DNA from: Prostheceraeus crozeri
Lineage: Eukaryota > Platyhelminthes > Polycladida > Euryleptidae
Reading direction: 5' to 3'
NCBI GenBank assembly: GCA_907163375.1
Contig: CAJQUW010006386.1
Location: forward strand, 85,981 to 149,980
DNA: 64,000 nucleotides
The translations under genes were made by a program, and so were the position numbers. The notes under the pieces were generated by a model. That model worked only from the letters and a program-made list of their open reading frames with translations. It made no database searches and was not told the DNA's origin. Positions 1-10,386 of the stretch are shown piece after piece. Position 1 is the stretch's first letter. Each line of letters begins with the position of its first letter.

Positions 1-1262
1 TCCAACCCTTCAAACATACTAGCTATTCCAGATGATGGTGATTGGGGATATTATTTTGAGATATATCTTATCTATCCAAATAGTATTAAAAATATAACTG
101 TGGATTTTCCACTTGCACCCGAATCAGGCGAAGTGACTGAATATATGTTTTCGGACTTTATGAAACAATTTCATAAAGATTTGGAAGGGAGCGGACAGCC
201 CAAGTGTAAGCCTTGTCGTAAACTTTTGCTTACTCAATTTGATAAAGAAAATTATTTAGTCCACTTCTCTATCTTAAAATTTTATTTAGAAATGGGGATG
301 ATTCTAAAAACAGTTCACCGCATTATCAAATTTAGACAGAAAGCCTTTCTGAAACCCTATATTGATAGTAACAACCAGAAACGTGCACTAGCCCAAAATA
401 ATTTTGAAAAGGATTTCTATGAATATAAGAATAATAGTCTTTTTGGTAAGACGATGGAGGACGTTAGAAAGCGTATCAACTATGAACTTGTAAATAATAA
501 TGATAAATTTCAAAAGTTAGCGACATCACCTCTCTTTATTGATAGAGATATTATAGATGATGAGTTGGTTGGTGTTAAAATAATAAAGTCAGAAGTAGAG
601 TTGTGCAAGCCCATCTACATTGGACAAGCTGTGTTAGATTATTCCAAGCTTGAAATGTATCAGCTTTTCTATAAAATACTGAAACCATGCCCTCTAATTA
701 AAGACGTGCGTTTGCTGGACGGTGATACCGACAGTTTCTTTTTAAGTATCGCTGCTCAGAAAGAGTTAAAGTTCAATGAAGTAGGAAAATCTTTAGACAA
801 ATATTTTGATACATGAAATTATCCTACAGATCACCCACTATACTCTACTAAAAATAAAGCAAAATTAGGACGCTTTAAAGATGAAATGGCAGGAAAGGAA
901 ATTAAGGAAATGATTCTTCTTCGTCCTAAAATGTATTCTATGAAAAAGACTCCAGTGACAGTATTAAGCGCGCAAAAGGCATATCTAAATCGATTGTTGT
1001 AAATATGAAGCATAGGGCCTATAAGATGGCCTACATAAATAAGAACATAACGTTTATCAACATGACCATCTTAAAATCAAAGACACATGAGGTGAAAACT
1101 CATACATTTAGGAAGCGAGTACTTTCAGCGTGGGAGGATAAGAGGTGTTGGATAGGACATAACATATCTTTTCCACATGGACATCCTGGCACAAACAACC
1201 ACCCAAAAGAATTAAACTCACACTACCACATTCAGGAGGTGTGTAAATCGATTCATTCTTAA
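1..1262 (+). pseudogene. Polinton A DNA polymerase B, 3' part
   Basis: This is the C-terminal part of a protein-primed family B DNA polymerase, the replicase of Polintons. Visible motifs include the palm region around Pol B (RALAQNNFEKDF) and the Pol C metal-binding DTDS motif. It is closely similar along its length to the polymerase of element B (35,757-37,015). The 5' part lies before the window. The remnant is broken in about two or three places. An AATAAA at 1,442-1,447 could serve as poly(A) signal, and the gene converges on the minus-strand capsid-type gene that ends at about 1,462. Confidence 0.9.
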
Positions 1263-1461
1263 ATCAGTATTTTGAAGATGTTTTTTGTTGATATTCATTG
1301 TTGCTTTATGTATCGCTTTAGATTGCATTTTCTTGTGAATATATGCCTACAGTCAGTTCATGCCCACTATATCTGTGAAAAGACTTTCCCACTTTGTCAA
1401 CGCTTCTTCAAAACACTTTTTCATACATATCTTTTTATTTCAATAAAATTTTACAATGACT

Positions 1462-2964
1462 TTACTTTGTTTTCCGAAACACTTAAGTTATGAGGGATTT
1501 AGTATCTTTCACATGGATGCACTCATGTAAACCATTTGTAATTTTGAGAGAAATAGACGGGATAGATGGTAGAAAATAGGTTTAAACATCTTTTCAAAGA
1601 TTCCATAGGAAGCGTCTTTATCATGAATGAAATTACTGAAAATGTATTCTTTTTTCTCACCAACAAAAATAGGTGAAATCAGATCACTTTGAATGTAGAG
1701 ATGTTGTTCATGTTTATCAAGTGTCGTTGGTATTCCTACACCAATCGTATATGAAGTAGAAAACTTATCTTGTAGAAATGAAAAGCGAAAGAGTTTTTGA
1801 ACTTTTACTCAATTGACATTGAATGTGATCACCCACCTTCAGAACGGCACTTTGATTTTTAATTGAAAACGAAATGTGATGTACCTTTGCATCATATCTA
1901 CTTTTCAACACTTGCTTCAACTTATGTTGCATATATAGATTTATGACACGAATAAAGTTTTCAACTGTATTGTATAGACGCGGCATTGTATTGATACTAA
2001 CTTTAGTTTCTTGATAAGATTGGTAAATTTTCTTGATGCGATCACCATAGATGTCCACCCACCATTCACCATTAACTGAATCAGCTTTAGTGTAATATTC
2101 ATGAGAAGCATAAACCAAACCGCTTCCAATAATAGGCGATACATGTCTTACAAAATGACGCAAGGTTGGAGAGAAATAAACTGTAAGTTTGTCATTATAT
2201 TTCTGAATAACCAATTTATCCTTCCGAGCCATGACTTTCTCTCCATACTTCTTACCCACAGTCTCATTCCATCGTTTTACTAACTCAATAAGTGACAAAG
2301 GCTTGACACAACGCTTTTTCAAAATGATGCGTTCTTCACATTCCACAACATCTTCATCAAATATTTTAAATTTATAATGAAACTTGTTTATTCGGTTTGA
2401 ATAGATTTTTGTAACATTTGCAATAGCCATTGATGTCAGATGTAGACCGTGTCCAAAACCGAGATGTGGATAGAATTCATTATCCAACCTCGTTGTAAGA
2501 CCCTTAGTAAAAGAGTGAAAACGATAGAAGTGTCTCCCGTGCCATTCATAGATAGTAAACTCATAAACTTTCTGACCCTTATTTTTCATAATAGAAGCAT
2601 TGCCACTATTGAATGCCTTAATGATTTTATCTTCATCTGATGATCCATAATAATCTGATGCTAACTGATTCCATTCATAATTCCACTTTCCATCTGATAT
2701 TAAATTGTATGGAAACTTGAAAGCATTATTCATCGTTATTCCATCATGGGTGCGAGGAGTCAATACCATTTCTTCCAATTCATTCACATTCTGAATATTA
2801 CTATCATAACAAATCCTGGAAACACCTACTTCCCATTCACCTTCTAGAAGTAATGGACGATTTCATTCTACTCGATAGTCTGATGGTTTATTATTGGGAA
2901 ATTTATTCATAGAAGCATTACTGGGTAAGTAAATTAGAAACGAATCCTTATTTTCACTTTCCAT
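1462..2964 (-). pseudogene. Polinton A capsid-type (jelly-roll) gene 1
   Basis: The region matches the split gene of element B (37,321-38,307 plus 44,504-44,986). Its start has the LPSNASMNKFPNN-type N-terminus that is widespread in Polinton proteins regarded as penton/minor-capsid candidates (family knowledge; exact role not settled here). Body text such as TPRTHDGITMNNAF is shared with B. It lies next to a second gene with the same kind of N-terminus (3,004-4,252). Broken in about two places. The assignment to a capsid role is inference from the family; the homology between A and B is seen directly. Confidence 0.7.
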
Positions 2965-3003
2965 ATCATTCACAATGGAAACATATATTTCCACACATTT
3001 GCA

Positions 3004-4252
3004 TTAATTCTTCATTCGAAAATGGAGTGTGATGCTTGTCACAGCATCTTTATGAAAAGGAATCAACGCACCAGCATCGTCATAAATTGCAATATAAATT
3101 TGTGGTATATAGTTTGACTTCAAGTTTGTATAATGCACTTTCTGAAAAGTATGCTCAGATAGAATACTATTGCTTTTTGGTTGGTAGGGTATCATTGCTA
3201 GAAGTGGAGCTTCAACATCTCCCACACGTACATCTTCACCAATATTGGAATATATCTGAAAATAGTTAATACGACGCGATAACAATATGCTCGCGCTAGC
3301 TTTTATTACAGTACCACTTTCAAAAGTATTTTGATCAAATCCCAAAATGTCCATTAGGATATTGTCCATAATCAGCTCAATATTTTTCCCACTTACACTA
3401 AGAGACAGAACACCTTTTTCAGAAAAAGAAATATGCTGTTCATTAATCACTTCATTCAAATAATTTATAGCCAATTTCACTGAAGCGATAATGCGAGGTG
3501 TCAACACTCTTGTTTTATGTAAGATACCACCTAAAGGATCTATACACTTTCTGTATAAAGATACGGACCATTCTGTATCAAATTCATTTGAACTATTTTA
3601 TCCCAGATAGCGCATATTAAATTTTCCATGAAGAGCTGCAGAACGATGTCGCAAGAACTGATGAAAATCTTCGGAACAAACCAATACTAGCTCATCATCA
3701 TTTAGTTTATTGATTACGATATTATTAGACACTTTGTTGTAAGTTAATGTTGCCACTTGTTCAACATATACTCGAAGGATATAATTAAATTTCTTCAATA
3801 ATGCTTCAGGAGTCATGTTCGTCTTTCTTGCCTTAATCACAATCTTCTTCACCAACGTCTTTTCATTTTTCGGAATAAGATCCACATAATAGGCTTTCTC
3901 TTTATAAATTTTTGCAACCTCTTGGATAGTAAATAGCTTTATAATTATCATAGCTTGTCAAGGCGTTAGCAAAGTAACCAAAATCATTTCTTAAACTCGG
4001 ACTCAAAGCAACAATCCAATCTTTATCAACTGATTGATACATATGATCATATTCACCATTGTGGGGAGTAACCTCGACAATGTGTCTACATGCTTTATTC
4101 AGGAAATCAAATACGATTTTTTTACATGTTGAGAAATCTTTCTTCAGCTGTTGTGTATTATCAATGGGAGTAGAAAAGATAGCAGCTCGATTGCCAACAA
4201 ATCTATTTGTTGCCACATTGCTAAGCAAAACATGATAGAATGACATTTTCAT
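3004..4252 (-). pseudogene. Polinton A capsid-type (jelly-roll) gene 2
   Basis: The N-terminal stretch near 4,240 reads MSFYHVLLSNVATNRF, the same style of start as gene 1. The C-terminal part (APLLAMIPYQP, IPFHKDAVTSITLHFR) looks like the end of Polinton penton/minor-capsid candidates, which commonly finish in an LHFR-type beta strand. So two adjacent minus-strand genes may be distant paralogues. The gene is broken in about two or three places. The start sits 25 bp from the divergent plus-strand gene at 4,277, so the two probably share a promoter region. Confidence 0.55.
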
Positions 4253-4276
4253 TTCGGTAATCTATACATTACCAAT

Positions 4277-4645
4277 TTGCATAGCATCATGAAGACTTGG
4301 ATTTTGGACTCTCTACAATATATTAAAGTTGATCGCGATGGAAACGTTCATTTCAAGAATTCTTATGGAAATACATCGAAAGAAATTACATTGACATGGC
4401 GACAATTTTTCAATCTTAATGATATCATGAGGAATTTGAAATATTTCAAAACGTTGAAATTCATCTCCTTGGGTAATCAAGTTTGGATTCAACATCACAG
4501 AAATGAAATTCAAATCTATCATTCTCATCTCTCCATCTATTTCTCATTTCGCAAATGTAATTCGGAGAAATATAAAAGATGTGTACATCGCTCCATTATG
4601 TCATTCATTCGACGCGAGTTCATCGCATTGCTACGCAAATCTTAA
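4277..4645 (+). CDS. Polinton A unknown protein, tandem paralogue a
   Basis: This is a 122-residue protein of unknown function. It is clearly paralogous to the next gene at 4,667. Both have IMKTW near the start, then LQY, a central IM..LKYF segment, a G.+.W sequence, QIYHS.LS.YF and a final HRSI.SF. The relic counterpart in element B is at about 46,559-46,960. The many aromatic and basic residues suggest a small compact domain, but I recognise no family. It is divergent from the capsid-type gene that starts at 4,252. Confidence 0.6.
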   Translation: MHSIMKTWILDSLQYIKVDRDGNVHFKNSYGNTSKEITLTWRQFFNLNDIMRNLKYFKTLKFISLGNQVWIQHHRNEIQIYHSHLSIYFSFRKCNSEKYKRCVHRSIMSFIRREFIALLRKS

Positions 4646-4666
4646 TCAGACACAATCTTCAGCACA

Positions 4667-5335
4667 ATGTCACACTCCATCATGAAGACTTGGAAATTGG
4701 ATTTCCTACAATATGTTGAGTTTGATCATGAACAAAACGTATGTTTCAAAGATTATACTGGAAATGTAAGAATATTATTTGCTTTATCATATCGACATTT
4801 TCAGTCTCTAAATCATATTATGAAGGACTTAAAATACTTCTATATGAAAAAACATTCACGCATAGGAAATCGCATATGGTTGCGACTCAACAAACAGCGA
4901 ACTCAAATCTATCATTCACAACTTTCTACCTACTTCACATTTCATCAAGGCAGTTGGGAAAAGTATATAAGGACGATACATCGCTCTATTTACTCATTTC
5001 TTCATCATGAAACGTCATCACTACACCATCGTCAACATTCTCCGACGCATCAGACTCTACACGAAAATCGATCTCGCAACATTACATCAACAAATTCCAA
5101 ACAGCAAGTATTATCCGGGTCGGCCGCAAATGTTAGTGGTGAAGATAAGCAATTTACGGAATCTTCAACTCTTCCCAAATGGAACTGTTCAGATTCTCGG
5201 CGCCCTTTCTCATTCATCAGCGCGGTTAATGCGCTTAGAGCTGCAGAAACTACTACGACGGATATGGAAGAGGGAGAAGTGTGTGATGTCGAATCTGACT
5301 GTGGACAATATGGTGATCTCTACTCAATTGAGTGA
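4667..5335 (+). CDS. Polinton A unknown protein, tandem paralogue b
   Basis: The open frame is 222 codons. Residues 1 to about 115 are paralogous to the gene just upstream. The tail after about 5,015 is low in recognisable features and overlaps the TBP-like gene in another frame, so only the first part is supported by comparison. The start MSHSIMKTW matches the paralogue's MHSIMKTW. Function unknown. The gene's placement between its paralogue and the TBP-like gene suggests one plus-strand transcription unit of three genes inside an otherwise minus-strand cluster. Confidence 0.55.
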   Translation: MSHSIMKTWKLDFLQYVEFDHEQNVCFKDYTGNVRILFALSYRHFQSLNHIMKDLKYFYMKKHSRIGNRIWLRLNKQRTQIYHSQLSTYFTFHQGSWEKYIRTIHRSIYSFLHHETSSLHHRQHSPTHQTLHENRSRNITSTNSKQQVLSGSAANVSGEDKQFTESSTLPKWNCSDSRRPFSFISAVNALRAAETTTTDMEEGEVCDVESDCGQYGDLYSIE

Positions 5336-5552
5336 AGATGTATCGTTTTTAAAGATTCATACCAGCAGTTTCAATTTGTGTTATAAACCAGAACTTTTTC
5401 CCGCGGCTCTCATTAGTTGCTGGTTACCTGTACATGTTGCAATCTTTCATAATAGTAAAGTTATCATTACTGGACTGAAATCTGAAATGCAAGCAGATAC
5501 GATCCTAGACTATCTAATCGAGTATGTACATAACCAACGGATTGTAAAATGA
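5007..5552 (+). CDS. TATA-binding-protein-like protein (Polinton A)
   Basis: This 181-residue protein looks like the two-repeat saddle core of TBP, which binds the TATA box and nucleates transcription. Repeat 1 (residues 7-86) has IVN.....L.TKIDL and NSKYYPGR, then LFPNGTVQILGA, matching TBP's VNL..KLDL, NAEYNPKR and IFSSGKMVCTGA. Repeat 2 (residues 98-175) opens with VDNMVISTQL, like TBP's IQNMVGSCDV. It then has YKPELFP (126-132) and IFHNSKVIITGLKSE, matching TBP's YEPELFP and IFVSGKVVLTGAK. F56, F131 and F147 sit where TBP's DNA-intercalating phenylalanines lie. Length equals the TBP core, with no N-terminal extension. The start MKR is shared with the broken counterpart in B. Family assignment is from motif memory, not a search. 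A role in driving the element's own TATATAA promoters is inference. Confidence 0.8.
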   Translation: MKRHHYTIVNILRRIRLYTKIDLATLHQQIPNSKYYPGRPQMLVVKISNLRNLQLFPNGTVQILGALSHSSARLMRLELQKLLRRIWKREKCVMSNLTVDNMVISTQLSEDVSFLKIHTSSFNLCYKPELFPAALISCWLPVHVAIFHNSKVIITGLKSEMQADTILDYLIEYVHNQRIVK

Positions 5553-5581
5553 AAACAATTTTTATTCCAACATGATGCTTT

Positions 5582-6043
5582 TTATTTCGAATCATTATAG
5601 AACATACAAATCATCTTTTCATTAGAAGATGGATTGCATGAAAACTTTTGAATAACAGATTTAAATTGGTGTACATGTAAAAGTTTTAAAATGAAGTACA
5701 ATACGAAAGCATCACAAGTTGATGAAAGTGGATGTTGCAGTATGCGCTCATTTCGTTGATATTGACGAGTATGCTTTCTCAACCACTGTTGTGTTGGTAT
5801 ATTCGGAGGTTGAGCCAGAGAGTCAAATAGTTCACCACGTCTGTCTTTTCCAATAAAGATAGCTTTCCAATGCTCACGTTCTAAATTCTGTGAATGAGTG
5901 TTCAATACGATAAAGATGGGATACTGTTTTACAGTAGTCGGTAAGGTATCTAGCGAATAGACATTATCAAAAGCTTTCAACGTAGCTTCATCTGCATTAC
6001 GCTGCACTTTAGTCTTTATATCGTCAGCATTCAACCAACTCAT
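5582..6043 (-). CDS. adenain-like cysteine protease (Polinton A)
   Basis: This 153-residue protein resembles adenovirus-type (adenain/Ulp1-fold) cysteine proteases, which mature capsid proteins in Polintons and adenoviruses. The catalytic arrangement can be read as H58 in EHWKAIF, D74 in LFDS, Q103 in ILQHP and C110 in SSTCDAF. The order His-Asp-Gln-Cys and the spacing fit the family. It lies 3' of the capsid-type gene on the same strand and converges on the TBP-like gene; T-rich/AATAAA-like sequence between 5,553 and 5,581 can serve both 3' ends. Looks whole. Confidence 0.85.
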   Translation of the reverse strand: MSWLNADDIKTKVQRNADEATLKAFDNVYSLDTLPTTVKQYPIFIVLNTHSQNLEREHWKAIFIGKDRRGELFDSLAQPPNIPTQQWLRKHTRQYQRNERILQHPLSSTCDAFVLYFILKLLHVHQFKSVIQKFSCNPSSNEKMICMFYNDSK

Positions 6044-6097
6044 TAGCGATTATAGTGAAGAATCACGTCACGATACTTAGTTATTTCAATACTTGAA

Positions 6098-7318
6098 TCA
6101 GACTGCATAAATTAATACATTGATCGTCTCCGTTAGCGTTGTTTTGAACTCCAGATCCAAGCGAATATTATGAGGAACGTTAGCTTGACGATAAGGTGCA
6201 CTAATATCGCTGTCGGCAGTCAAATCAAATGCATAAATAGTATATCCATTTTTAAACTCTTTCATTGTGAGTCCGTTGGTATCGTCTGTGTTGTAAAAGC
6301 CAAAGACATTCATATAATCAACTTAGCTACGCAGAAATTGATAAGAAGTAAAATCTGGTTTATAGGGTGGACCAGGATGACTAATACCATTTACACGCAA
6401 AGCAATTTCACTTAAATTGTTGTGTTTGAAGTTGAAAGGATTGTTCTTGACATTACCATTGAATGCATCATTTTCAACCATTGCTACCATGAGGAGCTTT
6501 GGCGCTTCCGATGGAAAAAGACCATCTTTCATAAAACTCTTTTGATCTTTAGGGATAGTAAATGTGAGAAGCTTTGTATGTTGAATGGGATAAATGGCGT
6601 TGTTGCGGTTAAGACCCTCAGCATGTCCTCTAATAACACTTGGATTAGCCACCACTCGACGAATGTGTACTGTAATATCTTCCACATGAATTTTAAATTT
6701 CACAACTGAAGCAAATGCATTCAACAAAAATTCAGGCTTATTCAATGTAAGTTTGAGTCGCATACTGGTATTACAGAGTAAAAATTTTGATTGTCTGAAG
6801 AAGTCTAAATTAAGTGGACCATATTGCTGACATACTTTACTATCTTTAATCAAAGCAGATCACTTTACAAAACCAGTGTTTGTCTCACTATCAAATAGTG
6901 CTGCTTGATCTCTATACCATCCCATTGCTTCCATATGACTGTTTTGAGCTGCTGGATGAAACTGTGATAGAGCATTCAAATATGCTTTATAGGGATAATC
7001 GCTTTGACCACCTTCCACCTGTTGCTCTCCAATAGTTAGAGAAACATCGCGAAATAATGTAGCCAGCGGTAAATTGTTCAGGCCAACTTTATGTGCATCT
7101 TCAATTTTAGTTCCATCTTCTTGTTGAATTCTAAACCTCACATCAACCATCGCATAACTCAAATCAATGTAATCATTGCTAGCGCCAGGAATAACAAATT
7201 CAATAGGACCAGTATTCTCAGTTGTACGAGAATGATAATCTACAATACTTGAACTAAGAATATCTGTCTGTTTTGCTTGTTGATCAAACTAACAAAAGCC
7301 TGAAGTTTTGCACTCCAT
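6098..7318 (-). pseudogene. Polinton A hexon-like capsid gene
   Basis: The start MECKTSGF lies at 7,318 and the region runs to about 6,098, or roughly 400 codons. Text such as LPLATLFRDVSLTIGEQQ and QSDYPYKAYLNAL, then LSQFHPAAQ and GWYRD, is typical of the F54H12.2-type proteins found in Polintons, which are taken as jelly-roll capsid proteins (family knowledge; whether major or minor is not settled here). It lies between the protease and the basic core-like protein, as in other Polintons. The same gene in B lies at about 48,470-49,773. Broken in about three places. Confidence 0.75.
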
Positions 7319-7320
7319 GA

Positions 7321-7779
7321 TTAGAAGTTATGACAGCGTCGTCGTTTAGCACTTGATGAAAGATTACAGCGCGCGCGACGTTTGCGTGAATGCCTTTTCT
7401 TAGCTTTGTTTGAAGCTCGCTTCTTACCACCTCCACCCTGTTTTCTTTTTCTTCTAACATTCATTTGTTTTGGTGCTTTCTTTTGTTGAGTAGCATTAAA
7501 AGTTTGCTGTAATGTTCTTAAACCGCGTTCCTTCCCACGATTTAGTAAACTACTGTTTACATTTTTACCACTGGTAATATCATTAACAACATCACCAGCA
7601 AAGCCAACAGCATTATTGAAAAAAGTTCGTTTTAAAGATCTTCCGACAGTAGATAAGAGAGGTGCTACAACAGATTTCAGCGCACCAAATATGCTACCTC
7701 CACGGCGGGTACCGCTGTAAATTGCATCCACGCCACTTAGATAGGAGGGGCGTGAATAAAACGATACAGTCGGATTCAT
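7321..7779 (-). CDS. basic core-like protein (Polinton A)
   Basis: This is a 152-residue, very basic protein. The N-terminal part is MNPTVSFYSRPSYL, followed by a GG-containing amphipathic stretch (SIFGALKSVVAPLLSTVGR, residues about 29-47). The C-terminal half is Lys/Arg-rich and ends in AKRRRCHNF. The layout, an amphipathic helix plus a polycationic tail, recalls adenovirus core or protein VI-like virion components, but I cannot name a family. The start is 461 bp upstream of the stop and abuts the hexon-like gene (3 bp). Conserved in B (49,777-50,235). Confidence 0.65.
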   Translation of the reverse strand: MNPTVSFYSRPSYLSGVDAIYSGTRRGGSIFGALKSVVAPLLSTVGRSLKRTFFNNAVGFAGDVVNDITSGKNVNSSLLNRGKERGLRTLQQTFNATQQKKAPKQMNVRRKRKQGGGGKKRASNKAKKRHSRKRRARCNLSSSAKRRRCHNF

Positions 7780-7819
7780 AACTTAGACCTTGACATTACA
7801 AGTTATATCTTTGCATGAA

Positions 7820-8906
7820 TCACTGACGATCGCGTAGATGAAAGATGTCTGCACGACGCATCCAAGAGTTCATACTTGAAGGATAACCGACCCATTTAAC
7901 AAGACACCATTCTTTACCTTGTCGTTTCTTACTTCGAATGATTTTCTCTACTAAATATGCTTCACTTTGAGTGACCAACTCAATCTCATCACGATAAAAG
8001 CTTCCATCAATTTCTCCATTATCGTAATCTTTCAACTTGCAAGTTGTTGGGGAGTCTTTTTTATTGATACTTGAAACTGTGAAAATTTCTTCTGTCCAAT
8101 TCGGGAGATAATCTTTGGGAAAAACACTCTTCACTTTTGATATGCGAACTTAATCGCCAATTTTCACATCACTTTTTGTATTATTACGCTTGCATTGGAA
8201 TGTTTCACGCACTCTATCTACGTTGTCAGCATTCACATCCGCTGGTCTGAGTCCAATAGAACGATGAATGGAGTAATTGTAAGCATGTAGCGTATCTTGT
8301 AGAACCTTTGTCCAATTTTGTGTTAAGTTGGCAGTGAAATGTCGCCACAAGCGATTTTTTAATGTGCGATTTACGTTCAACTAGTGCAGCCTTATAAGCA
8401 CTCTTTACCCTAAACAGCTCAATATCATATCTCTCAAATAATCTTCCCACATGCTGATTTTCGAACTCTTTTCCTTGATCACTCTGAATTCTCTTTGGAA
8501 TACGACCCTCTCGGAATATTGACTGGAATGCCTTTGCTACTCGTTTACCTTCTTTAGTTTTTAAAGGTTGAGCCCACGCATAACGCGAGAAAATATCAAT
8601 TACGGTTAAGATGAAATTGAGTCCCGAGTTATGTTTTGAAATAGCAGCAACGTCACACAAATCTGCTTGCCACTGTTCATCAATGTCATGAGCAATATAA
8701 TGACGGGTCCGGTACTTCTTTTTCGCTTGTTTGTGGAGTGTATATGTAGCTTGACCCTTTAACCATTGTTTAACTTGTGAGTGTGGAACACCGCTCGCTT
8801 TTGACAATTTCTTTGTAGATGCAAATCCTGCCGGATGTTTTACATCATAATAGATTGACTTCAAACGTTCATCCGATGACGACTGACTCTTTCTCCTTCT
8901 TCTCAT
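7820..8906 (-). pseudogene. Polinton A integrase with chromodomain
   Basis: This is a retroviral-type DDE integrase of the Polinton class, which inserts the element and makes six-base target duplications. The core is seen as DEQWQADLCD, then VIDIFSRYAWAQPLKTK and IQSDQGKEFEN, followed by the AALVER glutamate region. A chromodomain-like C-terminus reads YLVEKIIRSKKRQG, then CLVKWVGYP and NSWMRRADI. The start MRRRRKSQ overlaps the end of the Cys-rich gene. The counterpart in B is 50,277-51,367. Broken in about two places. Confidence 0.9.
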
Positions 8907-9072
8907 GTTTTTGCTTTCTTACTTTCTTGCATTTACAGCAACCACAGGATTTGTGGGATTTGCGTTTACATTGCTTAGGAGACTCATTGTGAGAGCTGGC
9001 ACAGCAAGTACAAGTTACAGCTACATTTACTTCCGGCGGCTCATTACATGGTAAGCGACACATCTGCTTCAT
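8869..9072 (-). CDS. small Cys-rich protein (Polinton A)
   Basis: This is a 67-residue protein starting MKQMCRLPCNEPPEV. It has paired cysteines (TCTCCASS, CGCCKCKK), followed by a Lys/Glu-rich tail. It is conserved in B (51,330-51,545, 71 residues), and the cysteine pattern is kept between the copies while the tail varies. That supports a real gene, probably metal-binding. The start lies two bases after the stop of the upstream gene, and the end overlaps the integrase start, so translation of this tight cluster probably depends on splicing or separate transcripts. Confidence 0.6.
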   Translation of the reverse strand: MKQMCRLPCNEPPEVNVAVTCTCCASSHNESPKQCKRKSHKSCGCCKCKKVRKQKHEKKEKESVVIG

Positions 9073-9073
9073 A

Positions 9074-9741
9074 TTAATAGTCTGAGAACATGTATTTCTT
9101 TGGAGGAGTTCTTCTACGTCGTTCTCTTCCCCTTGTTTGCTTGATGGATGTGGGAGGGGATTTATAAGGTGATCTCTTAAACCAATTCCTTGGCATTTTA
9201 ATTTTATTCTTAACCGGTGAAGTAGATGAAGTAGCATCAACTGCTGAAATGGAATCAAGTTCTTTCAATGTTTCATTATTCAAAGCAAATTTCGGAACAT
9301 TGTGCTTTTTCAATAGTCTAAGAAAGTAAGACCAACCAGGTGGGACATAGCCTTGACGGCGCTTTCTGTGTGTTGCATACTGAATCAAGTCTTCATAACG
9401 TGAAGCGTTAATAATTTCATTTTCATCTGAAATGATTTCACCTCTATCATTCACAGTGAGATATGGTTCAATGCTGTTGAAAAGGGACATTGCATGTGCG
9501 CACGATGCTAAAGGCGTAGCAGTCGAAACAGAGTCACGCATCTTATTCTTCAAACTTTTTAATTCTTCGACAGTTTCCGATTGTAATAATACAGCACGAT
9601 GTGGATCTTTGATATGCGCATTTTGCTGATAATTTAATTCATTCTTATAAATTTGATTTGCGAGAGGTTGTCTTGTTACATGGCAGTCAATTGCACATAT
9701 TCATCCTGAGGAATAACAACCATGCGAGAATAAGAACTCAT
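9074..9741 (-). pseudogene. Polinton A unknown virion-type protein
   Basis: Homologous to the region 51,547-52,240 of element B, which starts MSSYSRMIVIPQDEYVQL. The middle has a sequence around NDRGEI that is also recognisable in the old relic D (22,650-22,870). The C-terminus is basic with SPP/TPP motifs and ends KYMFSDY. Proteins of this type with a GW-containing middle segment occur between integrase and ATPase in Polintons, but their role is unknown to me. Broken in about one place. Confidence 0.6.
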
Positions 9742-9794
9742 AGTTTGTAGATAATCATAGGCTCTTTCAAAATATCACTTCGAAATCTAAATTC

Positions 9795-10355
9795 TTACGG
9801 ACACTCTTGAGTAATATCAATAAATAAGTAACCGTCTGGTTTTTCAGTTGCTGCTTGAAAAATTTTAATTAAGACTTTTGATCCTCTAGGCGCAACTTGT
9901 CGCGCTAAACTTTCAAATTGACTTCTATCTCGTGGATTCTTAAAAATAGCGTAATAGTGTGTATTCAGGTTTCGTGTGCGGGCTTCTTTCCCATCAGGAA
10001 ACAAATTTTGCGTGATATAGATTATAAAGCATCTTTTGTGATGTGCTGCGCGAGTGAACATATCTGTAGCATCTTTAGAATTCTTGCTTTCTTTTAATAG
10101 ATCATCCAATACAACGACATCATTGGACTGAATCTTATCCACTGGAATAATTCCTTCATTTCGAATAAAGTTACGACGTTGCAATTCCTGAAAAAGTGAC
10201 GGTTGATAAATGCCATAACAACAAATCACTCGATTGATAGGTTCCCTAAACAACTCTTTTCTTTTATCTAGCAAATTCAGAGTGAAAACAGTTTTACCTG
10301 CATGGGATGGGCCTGATACAGTCAGAACTTTATCACATTGAAGTCTGAAATCCAT
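9795..10355 (-). CDS. A32/FtsK-like packaging ATPase (Polinton A)
   Basis: Viral genome-packaging ATPase of the A32/FtsK-HerA type. The Walker A motif is GPSHAGKT near the N-terminus and the Walker B is DVVVLDDLL, followed by a sensor-type IYITQN. I chose the start MDFRLQCDK at 10,355 because the longer open frame would run into the preceding gene's end (10,387) and because B has the same start (52,857). Length about 186 residues, usual for Polintons. Looks whole. Confidence 0.9.
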   Translation of the reverse strand: MDFRLQCDKVLTVSGPSHAGKTVFTLNLLDKRKELFREPINRVICCYGIYQPSLFQELQRRNFIRNEGIIPVDKIQSNDVVVLDDLLKESKNSKDATDMFTRAAHHKRCFIIYITQNLFPDGKEARTRNLNTHYYAIFKNPRDRSQFESLARQVAPRGSKVLIKIFQAATEKPDGYLFIDITQECP

Positions 10356-10386
10356 TTTAATGCTTTGGAATTCAATATTTGCATAA

